A DNA stretch of 64,000 bases from Bathynomus jamesi. Lineage: Eukaryota > Arthropoda > Malacostraca > Isopoda > Cirolanidae. Positions 10,524 through 21,974 of the stretch are shown here, piece by piece. Position 1 is the stretch's first letter. Every line of letters begins with the position of its first letter. The notes beneath the pieces are model-generated. The model ran no database searches, was not told where the DNA came from, and was given only the letters and a program-made list of their open reading frames with translations. The translations under genes were made by a program, and so were the position numbers. The stretch lies in NCBI GenBank assembly GCA_023014485.1, contig JAJOZX010002365.1:448501-512500 (forward strand), read 5' to 3'.

Positions 10524-12055
10524 TAGGGTGTGTCAATTTTGGGGGTGAAATGACTAAATTGAAAATCATGTGATTTGGTAGCAATTTAATGTAATTATTT
10601 GGCATACAAAATAATATCCTTACTTCAAAAACAATAAAAAATAACTCCTACCTACATCAATTTTAATTCAAAAATTCAATTTTTCCGTAAATTCGTAACA
10701 AAATAACAAATGTGCGCAAACATCCTATCAACATTTAAAGTGACAATAAGATATCAGTGTCTTTATTTGAAAGTAACCAATGCAGTCATGTCCTTTTTGC
10801 TGCAGTTCCTTGACATCAGCATTTGGCTTGCTACTTGCGCTTTGATGTAGCCTTCTCGCCTCTCGTGACTGTAAACTTGACTAGCTGCTTCTGTGACCAT
10901 TTTCACACCTCTTTAAGTTGTGTTAAATTTTTGTTTGTTATACATATTGTCAGTGGTGGCTCCAAAACTTCCGAACTCAAGTTAACTAATTCTGACAATT
11001 TCGTAGCATTGACGTTTATCGGAGGTACCTTCCTTGTCTGAACAGAGCAGTCTCCCAGCTGGTCATCATCTAGTGATGTTCCTCCAAGCTTTAGAATGAT
11101 TTCCACAGCCTCAGTTCACTCTTTGGTACATTGGCTGCAGAGTATTGCTTGCAAAACTGCCTCTGGCCTAGCATACCAAGCGGACCTTCTCACCACAGGT
11201 AACACAATGTCCACCACTACTTCCCTTTGGGTTCTCAGTAGCTGTAATTGAAACAAGATATGGTTGGGCCCCTCCATCCACATTGGATTAAGTTTTACAT
11301 TGAACCAGTGAGGAAGATAAAACCCAATAATAAATTCAACAATCAACATCAAATTCTGTAGCATTTTGCCCTTCAGTGCATGTTTGGAAACCCAAATCCT
11401 GCAGAAACGAATCACTGTAGTTAACCAACAACTGTGACTTATGGGTCCAATCTCCAAGAGAGCCAGATTTTGAGGCAACTCTCCAGATCTGATTGCTTGA
11501 ACAATACGATAAGCGTAAGATTGATCCGTGCTGAGGTCTTTGATAACTTCTTCAGACAACACTGGAAGGGGAGGGCCTACTTCGACCTTTGGAAATTTTG
11601 TATTTATTTCTAATTCCGTTGCTTCATCTAGCATGTTGCCAAGGGGGCCTGACCACTTGTTGTTGCTCTTTGTAGGACCATCAAGCTCCTGGATGAGATG
11701 ACGAAGAGGTAGTTCCCCTGTGTGCAAATCACATACAATCCAAACAAGCCTTCTTCCAAGTTTTTTCTCTAAATGCGTCATAACACCACCTTGCCATCCA
11801 GTGTTCACCGCAGTTGAGTCTCCACCAACAGCCTGCAGTGAACTGTCAAGTCTTCTTTCTTGAAGCCAACATATTATTTGATCAGCAATTGCCTCTGCAT
11901 GTTTCTTGCCTTCTACTTCTGCTTCAGGAACAAAGTGAAACAAATAGCAACCACCAGGTTTGGAACACACAGAGTAGCGTTCTTCTTTGATGAGACTGGG
12001 AAACTTTCTGTCCATTCTGCATGTCCCTGCAAAAATCCTCATCTTCAATAACTGC
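10524..12055 (-). mobile_element. TAGGG-family element, copy C2 (truncated)
   Basis: The left end TAGGGTGTGTCAATTTTGG matches the TAGGGTG ends of copies C1 and C3. A minus-strand transposase fragment follows. The other end is missing: near 12,050 the sequence passes straight into LINE 3 coding sequence, so the 5' part of the element is deleted. Confidence 0.65.
11116..12048 (-). pseudogene. TAGGG-family transposase, N-terminally truncated (copy C2)
   Basis: A 310-residue open frame contains GGDSTAVNTGW followed by VCDLHTGELPLRHLI, corresponding to DTTSSNSG and CRHHILEIL of element C. Near the end, RRSAWYARPEAVLQAILCSQ aligns with NHKWYLTQEVVPFALFSS of element C. It lacks the N-terminal domain and the final NDxAER block. 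Sequence similarity to the other copies is low, so it represents a distinct subfamily. The frame is open over 930 bp, but truncation makes function unlikely. Confidence 0.65.
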
Positions 12056-12426
12056 TACAGTCCCAAAAACTTAATAGAAGGAGGTCCCCAAAACTTCAGC
12101 TTTGGCACATACATCACTTAGCAGAGAACCATTTACAACAATAAGGGTAAGTGAATTATGAATCAATATTCAGTACCCTTAATGATTCTCCTAATTTGAG
12201 TCCAAACCTTGGTGGAAGGTGAAGTGAAACTGAGGTTTGAACAGAACTGACTCCATGAAATTCTCTTTGCCTTATGAATAGTATGATGAGCTACGTATAG
12301 CAGTTGCCTTATGTAGGAGGATCTTATTATATAGAGTTGGGTGATGAGAATAAAAATGTCAAGCACAACAGCAGGTAGCCACTGCCCCACTACAATCATC
12401 TGTCAACCAGCATTTGTGGTATTTAG
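12056..12426 (-). pseudogene. LINE 3, segment between endonuclease and RT
   Basis: Minus-strand frames encode WLTDDC, then PTLYNKILLHKATA, then AKRISWSQFCSNLSF and STKVWTQIRRIIKG, and then a GSLLSDVCAKAEVLG block. These match the linker between endonuclease and reverse transcriptase in arthropod LINEs. Frame changes show decay. The LTR element at 12,427-17,488 separates this piece from the endonuclease end at 17,489-17,861. Confidence 0.65.
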
Positions 12427-13003
12427 TGTAGTGTTCGCCTTTATTAATTTACTTTCTTTCATTATTTACGCTTCTTTCTACTTTACTATATCTCTATTTA
12501 TTCTCTATCGGCTCTTTCTTTCATTTATCACTTTGTTTCTCTACACTCTTTTTGCCGTATTGTATAAATATCATGGTAGCGCGCCTAGACCTGACTTTGA
12601 AAACCGTTATAAAACAAAGGGGGAAGGGGGTATTCATTAACACTCTTTTTTAACACTTATGAACATTTTATTAATTTCGAAAATGGTTTAGTTAAGTTAG
12701 GGGTATGCGAGTATGAAATTTCTATATAATAATTTAGGTCAGAGAGGAACACAAAACAATTTGACTTTAAGATCACATGGCTCTAAATCTTACGCGTATC
12801 GCGTCCGCCTCAAGACTGGTTCCCTCATGGGTAAGCCGGCTCCTTGTGCCCTGTCCAGGACTACCAACTTTACCCATTTTAAACAATTTACAATCTAACA
12901 AACATGCTTTATCGTAATCATCACAATTTTTTAGTAAATTTATATTAAACATTTTAATAATTAATCAAACAGAAATCAATATTCTTAACTAAGCATTACT
13001 ACA
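12427..13003 (-). repeat. LTR (downstream copy on minus strand)
   Basis: The repeat begins TGTAGT and ends ACTACA, the usual TG...CA with short inverted ends. It differs from the other LTR at about seven positions by eye, so the insertion is fairly young. Confidence 0.9.
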
Positions 13004-16000
13004 CTCGCATCACCCCCTTGAAAATAAGTTTTTCATTAAAAAACTTATTAATATCGTTTAACAAATTTCATAATTTTATTCAACAAATTTATATATTTTA
13101 CAATTTTTTTTTTTTTTTTCTTTAACAAATTCAGTTTAGAAATCGACAAGAAATAATAGAATGACAATTCCCATACATATATTGTATCATATTATAAAAA
13201 CCGAAAACTTTATAATTTTCACATTTGCATAAAATAACATTTCACTCTAATAATTAAATTACAACCTGTAACTAATCTATCCATGCCAAAAAAATAACAG
13301 AAAATTTTCTTACAATGGCTACACAAATCCTAAGTTCACAATCTATTCCTGCAATTTCTCATCAACGATCGCTTTACATTTGAAACAATTATTTGTATAG
13401 TTATACAGTTACTATCAGGGCAACATAGAAAAAAAATAAGAAAAAGTTTACATAAAATACTGATCAAGAGCGCACATACTATTTCACGAAAAACACAACA
13501 AATATGGGCAATAATCGGACCCTTTTCACTTATAATTTCATTATATAATAATCAGTACATTTATTTGCTGGACGTTGTTTAGATGACACTCCGCACGCTG
13601 ACAACGGATTTCAATTTTCAATCGCAGCTCTCCTGCTCACTTCGCTAGAATGCAAGGGATTGCATCAATCAACATGCAACAAGGCAGCACGCTATAATGG
13701 TACCGCTCTCTCTCCAATGGCGAAAAAAAAAACAAGAGACGTCCAATTCTAAAAGGATCAGGGGGGGAGATATCTGAAAGCGGGACCACGCGCTGGAATT
13801 GGACGGAATTTGCAATTCTAGAAGTTGATGAAGAAACTCGCCTTGTCTCATCTCCACTTTTGTCGGTGAACGCTGCTCTTCCTACATCCAGCTGAAAGAC
13901 TCTTCTACTGGCAACAATCAAACGATGACTCCGCCGTAGGCCGTTTCCCAACGAACCTACTGTATGTCTGTATGGACAGTACAGTCATAGGCACCCGTTC
14001 AAGCTCTCGTGGCTTGTCTACCGCGCGCTGTGACACATATTTAGCGAAGCATTCGAGCAACGTGACCAGCTACTGCCCAAAAAATACCAGTAGACCATCT
14101 TCGATCGAAACTTTCGTGTGCCAAGACGCTGCACACGTAAATTTCTCTTCTCTTCCGAAACTGTCCTGCGCCAAGTCCATGCGCATTCGGTTCCTCTCTT
14201 CTCTTCCGAAACCATCCTGCGCCATTTGGTTTCTCTTCTCTCTCTCTCATTGGTGATCGATCACCTATCCAGTCGACTAAACTCACTTGATGGAACTCGG
14301 ATTCAACTTGGTTGACCCCCAAACCGAGCCTTTGCAATTTTGAAAAAAAAGTTTATTCGAAACGTTTCTGTACTGCTTATCATTTCATTTTTAATTTATC
14401 GAATTTTCTCGACAGTTCACTTCGAAATACTAACTACACATTTGCTCTGGCCAAATTCACGGAAAGAAAAAAATTATACATCTCAAAATTTCGCAAAAAG
14501 ATAAAAAAAGTCGTAAAACGCTAAACAAAATTGTACAGTATAAATATAATTTAAGAATTATTATTGTTCAAACTATCGTCAGAAATCACCTCAATACCTC
14601 CAAATACAAAAGACAAAAATGAACCCCAGAAACTTCATGTCATCCATTCTCTGACAATCATGAACCCTCTTGCTTTGAGGAGGAGCACACAAAGATGCCA
14701 CAAAAACGTTACTGGCTATCTAGGCTCCATTTCCGAGTGTACACTCGAGTCAATGTTTCAACCTCACTAGTTAACCCCGACTGAAGGTTTAAACAATAAT
14801 AATTTTCCAAAACAGTTATTAAAAAGTAAAAAAAATTTAAATATTACTACCAAAAATTATTTTAATACAGTAACTCCAACTTGAAACGTCAAATTTCATA
14901 TGAATTGAACTCGCAATTCGCAAATTACATCTGAGAGACAACTCTCTCCTTCAACAGAAACCCCAGTATGGTTTGCAAATCACAAAAATCTCAGTAATTT
15001 ATCGTTTCCAAGTGAAAATACAAATTTTTATCATTATACTAAATAAGAAGAGACAATATGCACTCACAATTACACACAATCCACTGTAAACAAAACTAAA
15101 ACATTTCCTAATTGAGAGCGGTCGCTTTGTTTGTAAGCGAACCTCTATACAAATATCCCTACGTAACTGAATGAACTTGCATTATATCCTAACATAATTT
15201 CGTAATATTTTCCATGCAAACGCTCGAACTAAAAAAAAGACATTTTTCATTTCTAATATCCAAATTAAAATATCAAATTAAAACATCCTTTTTAGAATAC
15301 AATCTAAATTTGAACTAAAAATTTTACCATTGTCATTGAACTGGACAGAAAAATAAAAATTGGCCTACCTGTACCAATAAAACTGATTATTGAATGAATT
15401 TATAAAACGTAAAGAAAATATATGAAAATTTTCTACACAAATTTCTGTAATTCAAAAAAATTATAATATCCAGATTTAGTAAAATGTGTACCGTAACTCA
15501 CATTGGCCGTCAAAATAAAAATAAAATTTACTGCTGCACTTTTAGGCCTATATTTAATAAATTCCATGCTATGTGCGGAAAGAACAATTTAGAATTTTAT
15601 GCATAACATTTGTGCTTATTAAAGAAAAATCCTATCCTTATTTATGTTAAACCAATTAAAATTTTGTTAAATAACTAAGAATTTACTACTCAATAGACAT
15701 ACCGTAATAACGGTTAATCTCCGAACAATATTTTACGATAGGCCTACAAGAAATCCCTCTTTACAATACACTAGCCATTTTACCAAATATGTCGGAATTG
15801 TCGTGAAATGAACGAAAGAAACAGAGAGAGGAGAAAAAAATAATCAGCTTACCTACCAAAGTTTATGGGTATATAAATATATGTAATTATATATATAACT
15901 AATAAATACGTATTAGTTAATAAGTAAGTATATAATTAATGAGTATATAAAAAAAAAACTTATAAAAAATTTTACAACACAATTTCTCTATTTCAGTTAA

Positions 16001-16911
16001 ACGAATTCTGCTTATTTTGAAATTTAACACAATCCTATAAGGCGACTTATAATCTGACAAATTTAATATGTTTAAGATTACCTTTCGACTGTCAATTAAC
16101 TGTAACTTAACCTATATAGCGCGAAGCGAGCGAAGCAAAAAGCCCGTAAATCTATATAAACAAAATAATCCTATTATTATATACAGGCAATCGAAATATA
16201 ATAAAAAATCTGCTAATGAAACCCAGAAAATTTCTCACAAATTTTTGATAAAACATTTTGAAAGGACCATATAAAATGTGTATCACTGTATTTAAACTAA
16301 CAATTTACTTACGTACAAATTTTTTCTATATTATTATGATTATTACAATTATCACTAATTCCAAAAGTTTTAAACAAAAAGTAAAAAGTAAGCTGAAAGA
16401 GGCATACAGTAGAAGAGACGAAAAAAAAGAAAAATTTGAGTCTTCAGGCAGCACGATAACCTTCAAACTATGCCCTCTCCAACCAAAATGAACGAAATTT
16501 AACGTAATAATGACTCGCAATATTGAGTCGGACAAACGAAAAGCAATGGAACTGGACGATGAAAAATGGGACAAAGGGAACATTTCAGAATTCAACGAAC
16601 TCCCACGAAACGAAAGAAAAAAAACAAATTAAATTCTTAGGCGCGAAGTTTGTCAGGGACGCTATCAGGATGCGAAGGCAATGCGCCATTTTAAAATTTT
16701 ATTTACAATGAAATTTTAAGGCATGAAAATCGAAATTTGCCTGCAAATGAGATCAACTTTGCATTTAGATATTTTAATAATCAAAATAAAATATTCATTA
16801 ACACTATTGGTTATTATACCGGTTTTGAAGAATTTTAATCGAAATAATATGCATGTGGGTAGGCCTCATTCAAAATATTATATAATAGGAGGACCGCCGC
16901 TAGCCACCAGA
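13004..16911 (-). other. Non-coding interior of the LTR element
   Basis: The interior is AT-rich, with only short ORFs that I do not recognise. The stretch 13,620-14,340 is less AT-rich and contains an imperfect direct repeat around TCTCTTCTCTTCCGAAAC (14,145-14,240). No transposition genes are visible. Confidence 0.6.
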
Positions 16912-17488
16912 TGTAGTGTTCGCCTTTATTAATTTACTTTCCTTCATTATTTACGCTTCTTTCTACTTTACTATATCTCTATTTATTCTCTATCGGCTCT
17001 TTCTTTCATTTATCACTTTGTTTCTCTACACTCTTTTTGCCGTATTGTATAAATATCATGGTAGCGCGCCTAGACCTGACTTTGAAAACCGTTATAAAAC
17101 AAAGGGGGAAGGGGGTATTCATTAACACTCTTTTTTAACACTTATGAACGTTTTATTAATTTCGAAAATGGTTTAGTTAAGTTAGGGGTATGCGAGTATG
17201 AAATTTCTATATAATAATTTAGGTTGGAGAGGAACACAAAACAATTTGACTTTAAGATCACATGGCTCTAAATCTTACGCATATCGCGTCCGCCTCAAGA
17301 CTGGTTCCCTCATGGGTAAGCCGGTTCCTTATGCCCTGTCCAGGACTACCAACTTTACCCATTTTAAACAATTTACAATCTAACAAACATGCTTTATCGT
17401 AATCATCACAATTTTTTAGTAAATTTATATTAAACATTTTAATAATTAATCAAACAGAAATCAATATTCTTAACTAAGCATTACTACA
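16912..17488 (-). repeat. LTR (upstream copy on minus strand)
   Basis: This is the 577-bp partner of 12,427-13,003. On the minus strand it ends near AATAAAGGCG, a plausible polyadenylation signal. Confidence 0.9.
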
Positions 17489-17861
17489 TTAGGAACAAAA
17501 TTTCCTATTGTCTTCAATGTAGAGGTTTTTCTGTATCCATCCGAAGAGGATGCCAGTGGGCATTGAAACTGTTGTGGAAATAAACTCTGTCTATTAGAGT
17601 GGGTTATCATCATATTTTTACCTTCACATAGAAAAGTGAAGTTTTTTGCATTTAGTAGAGGTACTTGTTTCCATTAATAAGGCTGTAAAGTGTTGGAATT
17701 TTTCATCCAAGGATCCTTCTATAGAGGGGGTTGTCAGGAAGAGCTCTAGACCAAATTCTCCAATCTATGTCATGTAGTTTCCAGGTTGGATGTCATTTAT
17801 GAGGGGTGGATACTGGTGAAATATGCAGAGCAGTGAGGATAGGAAAGTGGTCACTACCCAG
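17489..17861 (-). pseudogene. LINE 3, endonuclease C-terminus
   Basis: On the minus strand the segment reads GSDHFPILTALHISP, with WRIWSRALPDNP further on. SDHFPI is the catalytic Ser-Asp-His motif that closes LINE endonuclease domains. Stops interrupt the frame. The rest of the domain lies at 20,401-20,975, on the other side of two DNA transposons. Confidence 0.7.
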
Positions 17862-19245
17862 TAGGGTGGTCCTTGCTTAGGGGGTGAAATTTCAAGTTGA
17901 ACATTTTTCAGCTCCCACCCACGGAAATCGTTTGAATGGTCGAGAAAACTCTCTAGGTGATTTATTTTTTTAATCGGACAACGTTTACCCCTCCCTCATT
18001 GAGCATTACCATTAAGCTAATTTTTTTACTTTCAAGTAAATGTTACATAATTTGTAATGTTTGTTTTTTCATTCTTTCCAGATTTTCAGTGGTTGGATAA
18101 CTAACGTGTGTAAAACTGTAAATTCTAATGATTATAATTTAAACTGAATAACTCCTTTAACCATAAGTCAAGCTACCCGTCAGTGGTTGGATAACTAATG
18201 TGTGTAAAACTGTAAATTCTAATGATTATAATTTAAACTGAATAGTGAATAACTCCTTCAACCTTTAAGTAGATAACCTGGATCATGGCAGCGAAGCTGC
18301 GCTACCTGATTGCCCCGCAGGAATCGATCGCTGGGTCGCAACTTCCTTCGCAAAAAGAGGTCTTGGCCCTGACGGTCTACAGGATCGACGTCCAGAAGAA
18401 GTCACTTCGAGAGGCCGCCAACCAGGTCGTCGAGCTCGTCACCGAGGTGTGGTCCAAGGCGCGAATCCCCCTCCGCCGGAAGGACAACATCGTCACCAAG
18501 ATTGAGAAGCTCCACAAGGTGTTCAACGATCTGAAGAGGAACAAGGGGTGAGCTGGCGCTCAAGCGAAGCGGGAGGACGAGTTCAGCGAGCGGATGATGA
18601 ACCTGTTCGACGTCGCTGCCGCTAACGCCATGGAGCTGCTCAAGAACGAGGAGGACAAGGCATTCCTCCTCGCTCAGCGCGAACCCCGTCGGCGCGGCAA
18701 GCTGGGGTCCGTCGACTCGACGCTAGCCGCTGTCGATGCCCGCGCATCTCAACGCCAAGGGGAAGAAGACCGACGGAGGCAGCGAGCCGAGGAAGAAGCG
18801 ACGACATCTACGGCCCGAGTGGAGCTCGAGTGGTCTTCGTCCTCTTCCAGTGGTGCCGCAAGCGCAGCGGAGAGCGACGACCATGGAGAAGAAGGGAGCC
18901 CTCGGGCTCCGAAGCGCTCCAGGCGGGGCACGACGAACATCGTTTCGGCGGCTGTGGCGTCGTCGCTGGATCGCACGAAGGTGACCGACCGAGGTTGCCC
19001 GGTCGCTTGGGCACGACGTCGCAGAGCTCGATATCAACCGCAGCTCCATCCGCCGACACCGGCGCAGGCACTGCTCCAGGCTCAATGTGGCGCTCAAGGA
19101 AGAGCTGAGGGCCGGCAATCTTGTCGTTCACTGGGACGGCAAGCTCATGCAGGACTTGACGAGCAAGGAGCAAGTCGATCGGCTTCCCATCTTGGTCTCT
19201 GGTAATGGCGCAGTGCAGCTCCTGGGCATCCCGAAGCTGCTGAGT
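17862..19245 (+). mobile_element. TAGGG-family element, copy C3 (GC-rich, truncated)
   Basis: The left end TAGGGTGGTCCTTGCTTAGG matches the family. The element contains a 94-bp tandem duplication (18,087-18,180 and 18,181-18,274) just before the coding part. The right end is missing; the sequence changes to the DD41D element near 19,245. Confidence 0.65.
18285..19245 (+). pseudogene. TAGGG-family transposase fragment, GC-rich (copy C3)
   Basis: The first frame (18,285-18,551) encodes GSQLPSQKEVLALTVYRID and NQVVELVTEVWSKARIP, matching the GSQLPTNRQAFQYF and FWQMARIKT region of element C. The next frame (from 18,594) has LFDVAAANAMELLKNEEDKA, matching LFDIGAPDAIQEIQNNRLLS, followed by an acidic serine-rich linker. 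A third frame (from about 19,000) reaches NLVVHWDGKLMQDL and LPILVSG, matching ALHWDGKLLKDV and LAVLVTG. Frameshifts near 18,560 and 18,990 and the missing C-terminal half make it non-functional. Its GC content is far above that of every neighbour. Confidence 0.65.
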
Positions 19246-20398
19246 GGAACAGTGACAGCAGTTCAGCGTGCGTTTCGCCGCAGATTCAACATTCATCGAA
19301 ATGACTCTGTTCCCGCTCGTGACACAATCTTACGTTGGGTTAACAATCTTTGAACAGGAGGCTCAATAATGAAAACAAAACTGAAGGGGCCGCAACGCAC
19401 TGTGCGTACTCCAGAGAACGTTGAAAGGGTCAGACAAGCGATGTTGCAAAGCCCAGGCCGCTCTGCTCGGAGACATTCAGCTGCACTCGAAATCAGCAAT
19501 CGTACTGTTAGACGGATTTTGCATGAAGAATTACATTTTCACCCATACAAGTTAGCGATGGTGCAGGAATTGAATGTAAACGATTGCCCCCAATGACTGA
19601 ATTTTGCACAGGAAATGCTTGCACTTTATGAGCAGAATGAAAACATGATGGTGGTAATGAGTGATGAAGCCCATTTCCACCTTAATGGGGCCGTCAACAA
19701 TCAAAACTGTCGGTATTGGGCTGCTGAAAATCCGCGACAACTCCATGAAAAACCGCTGCATAGCCCTAAGGTTACAGTTTGGTGCGCGGTGGGAAAGTTT
19801 GGCGTCATCGGTCCCTATTTCTTCGAACAAAATGGGGTTACCGTTACCATAACATCTGGGCATTACATTGAGATGGTGAACACCTTTTTCATCCCTGAGT
19901 TACGAAGAAGGCGTATTGCTCGTCGACATTTGTGGTTTCAGCAAGATGGGGCCACACCACACACCACCAGAGCGTCAATGGCTGTTCTTCGCCCCCCGTT
20001 TCCCAACCATCTCATTTCGAGATTTGGTGACATTGCATGGCCCCCTCGGTCCCCTGACTTGTCCACATGTGACTTCTTTCTATGGGGGTACCTCAAGTCA
20101 CGTGTCTACGAGGACAAGCCCTGTACATTAGATGCATTGAAGGAAGCGATCCGTCAACAAATCATCCAAATCAACAGAGACCTGCTGGGAAGAGTGGAGG
20201 CCAATTTTCGTAAATGCCTTCAACAATGCGTCGACGGCCAAGGACATCATATGCCAGATATAATTTTTGGTACATGATTATTATGACATGAAATGCTATG
20301 TTCTTACGAATGTTGTTCTACCAATATATTTTCTTTACAAAAATAAATATCATTTTCCTGATTATTCCAAAAACACTTGGTTCCCGTGCCCCACCCTG
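19246..20398 (+). mobile_element. DD41D-type mariner-like element, 5' truncated
   Basis: The right end CCCGTGCCCCACCCTG followed by TA is a typical end of this group. The left end is missing, because coding sequence starts directly at the junction with copy C3. Catalytic spacing indicates the DD41D (rosa/Visitor-like) branch of the Tc1/mariner superfamily. Confidence 0.7.
19256..20277 (+). pseudogene. Mariner-like transposase, DD41D spacing
   Basis: The N-terminal HTH part starts inside at AVQRAFRRRFNIHRND. It is followed by a second HTH segment (SARRHSAALEISNRTVRRI) and the catalytic core. The first Asp is in VMSDEAHFHL, the second in LWFQQDGATPHT, and the third position is Asp in PDLSTCDFFLWGYL. 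Counting between the second and third Asp gives 41 residues. Stops occur near 19,354 and 19,597, each separating open frames of the same protein, and the first residues are missing. The copy is recent in appearance but inactive. Confidence 0.8.
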
Positions 20399-20400
20399 TA

Positions 20401-20975
20401 TATCTAAAGTACCAGTACCACTGTTTACTTTTAAAGATAAGGCGAGGACCTCGAGAACTCCTGCAGGGAAGGGATGGAGAGGTAATGGTCTAAAGCACAA
20501 ATATGAATCAGAAATAGCAAATCCCCACCTCCTCAGCAAACCCTGTCTGCTCTGATCTGAGTGAAATTAATAAATGTAGAATGGAGTCTAGAGGTTAACC
20601 AAGTCTCACAAACTGCTACTAAATGGTTTTTTTAGTATAAATAAAAAGTTTAAATTCTGACAAGTTAGATTGGAGACTGCAGGCATTCCACTGAGCAAAC
20701 AAGAGGTGAAAAACCTTAGGATATGAAAAATTAAATGGGTTTATGAATTTGGACATGATGTTTCTGTTTGGATGTAGGCTTAGGTTCAGTTTATCAAGGA
20801 ACTTTGTCAGCTGGTCAATTTTGAGATCAGTGCGAAAAGCATCATTAAATAAAGAAACAAAATTGAATAAAGTACTCAAAGTCTTCTTAGAGAGACTACT
20901 ACCACTCTGAAGGGTGAAACTGAATAAACAAACACGGAACTTTAATGGTGTCAGATGATAGAGCCATAGGTCCAA
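20401..20975 (-). pseudogene. LINE 3, endonuclease N-terminus
   Basis: Minus-strand frames read LLFAQWNACSLQSNLSEFKL, then VCETWLTS, then FTQIRADRV and GGG. This is the order of the first endonuclease motifs (QWNA, ETWL, R-x-DR-x-GGG). Stops and frame changes are present. The domain is cut at 20,400 by the DD41D element and resumes at 17,861. Confidence 0.7.
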
Positions 20976-21565
20976 AAGGGGGCAGAGGGTTCAGGGACTG
21001 CAGCCCCACCATCTATCCCACTCCAGGTGGCCTTTGGGCCTTTGCCACAGTCAAGCTGGGTCTCCCCCATCACAATCCCACTCCAGGTGGCCTTTGGGAC
21101 ATTGCCACAGTCAAGCCAGGTCTCCCCCTCACAACCCCACTCCAAGAATTCTGAAGTGGGTGGGGGGGGGGGGAAGGTATTCACCACATCCAAGCCTTGA
21201 GTCTCCTCTCTTGACACAATAGGTTTTGGTAGAACAGGAAAGTCATTACTTGTAAATGTTCTTTCTGAGGATACATTTGGGTCTTGATTTTGAAGAACAG
21301 ATCTAACTTCACTATAAGAGAGATTAGATGCAAGTTTGAGCCTCTCTATTTCTTATGCAGTTCTAAAGTAGGAGCAGCCACTGAAACTAGCTGTATGGGG
21401 ACCAGAACAATAGACACAGATTTTAGTAGTCTTTGGACAAGAGGAGATGACATGACTTCCAGAGCAGTAAACACATCTCACTGTTTTCAACCAACAAGAC
21501 TTATCCATATGACCAAATACCTGGCACTTAAAACATTGAATCAGATGTGAAATAAACTGACAAAC
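20976..21565 (-). pseudogene. LINE 3, gag-like ORF1 end with zinc knuckles
   Basis: On the minus strand (21,560 to about 21,345) there are consecutive CCHC knuckles: CFKCQVFGHMDKSC, CVYCSGSHVISSC and a third CVYCSGPH block. These are the nucleic-acid-binding knuckles of LINE ORF1 proteins. A stop follows FRTA. Downstream lies a low-complexity linker containing a roughly 62-bp tandem duplication (about 21,016-21,145). Confidence 0.65.
21016..21145. repeat. Two-copy tandem repeat of about 62 bp
   Basis: CACTCCAGGTGGCCTTTGGG recurs about 62 bp apart, with CCACAGTCAAGC in each unit and a third partial CACTCCA. It lies in the linker after the LINE 3 ORF1. Confidence 0.75.
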
Positions 21566-21572
21566 TCTATAT

Positions 21573-21725
21573 CAGGGCTGTGGAGTCAGCACATAAAAAA
21601 CCGACTCTGACTCCTCAATTTTTTGTCTATCCGACTCCGAAGGTATATTAATTCTAAATCTGCTATGATGATAATTACACAAGAGGCATTTCATCACCAC
21701 CACGTGAATCATCAAGCTACTTTTT
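21573..21725. mobile_element. Fragment of the GGAGTC hAT-like element
   Basis: It begins CAGGGCTGTGGAGTCAGC and contains CCGACTC and a CATTTCATCACCACCACGTGAATCATC block. The latter is the mirror of 2,045-2,075 in the complete copy at 1,660-2,250. The other end is not found. Confidence 0.6.
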
Positions 21726-21974
21726 AAACCCATAACCTGCAAAGTTTGAGTCTAATGGTTGTAGCAATGCCATTATGGCTTTTTTTATTTTTTTATTTAT
21801 GAAAAAACAAAATTTATTGAGCATAAAACAAACAAAAATTAAATTTAAGACTATGACAAAATAAAAATTTCATTAAATGCAATAAAAAATATAAAAGTAT
21901 TCCTGCAAAATTTATTAAACTAAGGCCAAGGTTGAAAATCTAAAATTTACGAATAACTTGTTCTTAGGAGCAGA

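Larger units (their letters stand above)
12427..17488 (-). mobile_element. LTR retrotransposon without gag/pol (LARD-like)
   Basis: Two 577-bp direct repeats bound 3.9 kb of internal sequence. The element is flanked by TTAG on both sides (12,423-12,426 and 17,489-17,492), a 4-bp duplication. On the minus strand, TGGTGGCTAGCGGCGG follows two bases after the upstream LTR and could be a tRNA primer site, and AAGGGGGTGATGCGAG precedes the other LTR as a purine-rich tract. I therefore place it on the minus strand. No gag, protease, RT or integrase motif is visible inside. It would depend on another element for movement. It interrupts LINE 3. Confidence 0.85.

Noticed and set aside
13637..13951. 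104-codon minus-strand ORF inside the LTR element
   Set aside because: No recognisable gag, pol or host motif; overlaps another ORF in a different frame; likely chance in the less AT-rich part.
16912..17488. Plus-strand orientation of the LTR element
   Set aside because: The sequence after the left LTR lacks a TGG-type primer site, whereas the minus-strand reading gives a plausible primer site and purine tract.
18723..19296. Several minus-strand ORFs opposite the GC-rich TAGGG copy
   Set aside because: They are antisense shadows; the plus-strand frames match the family and these do not.
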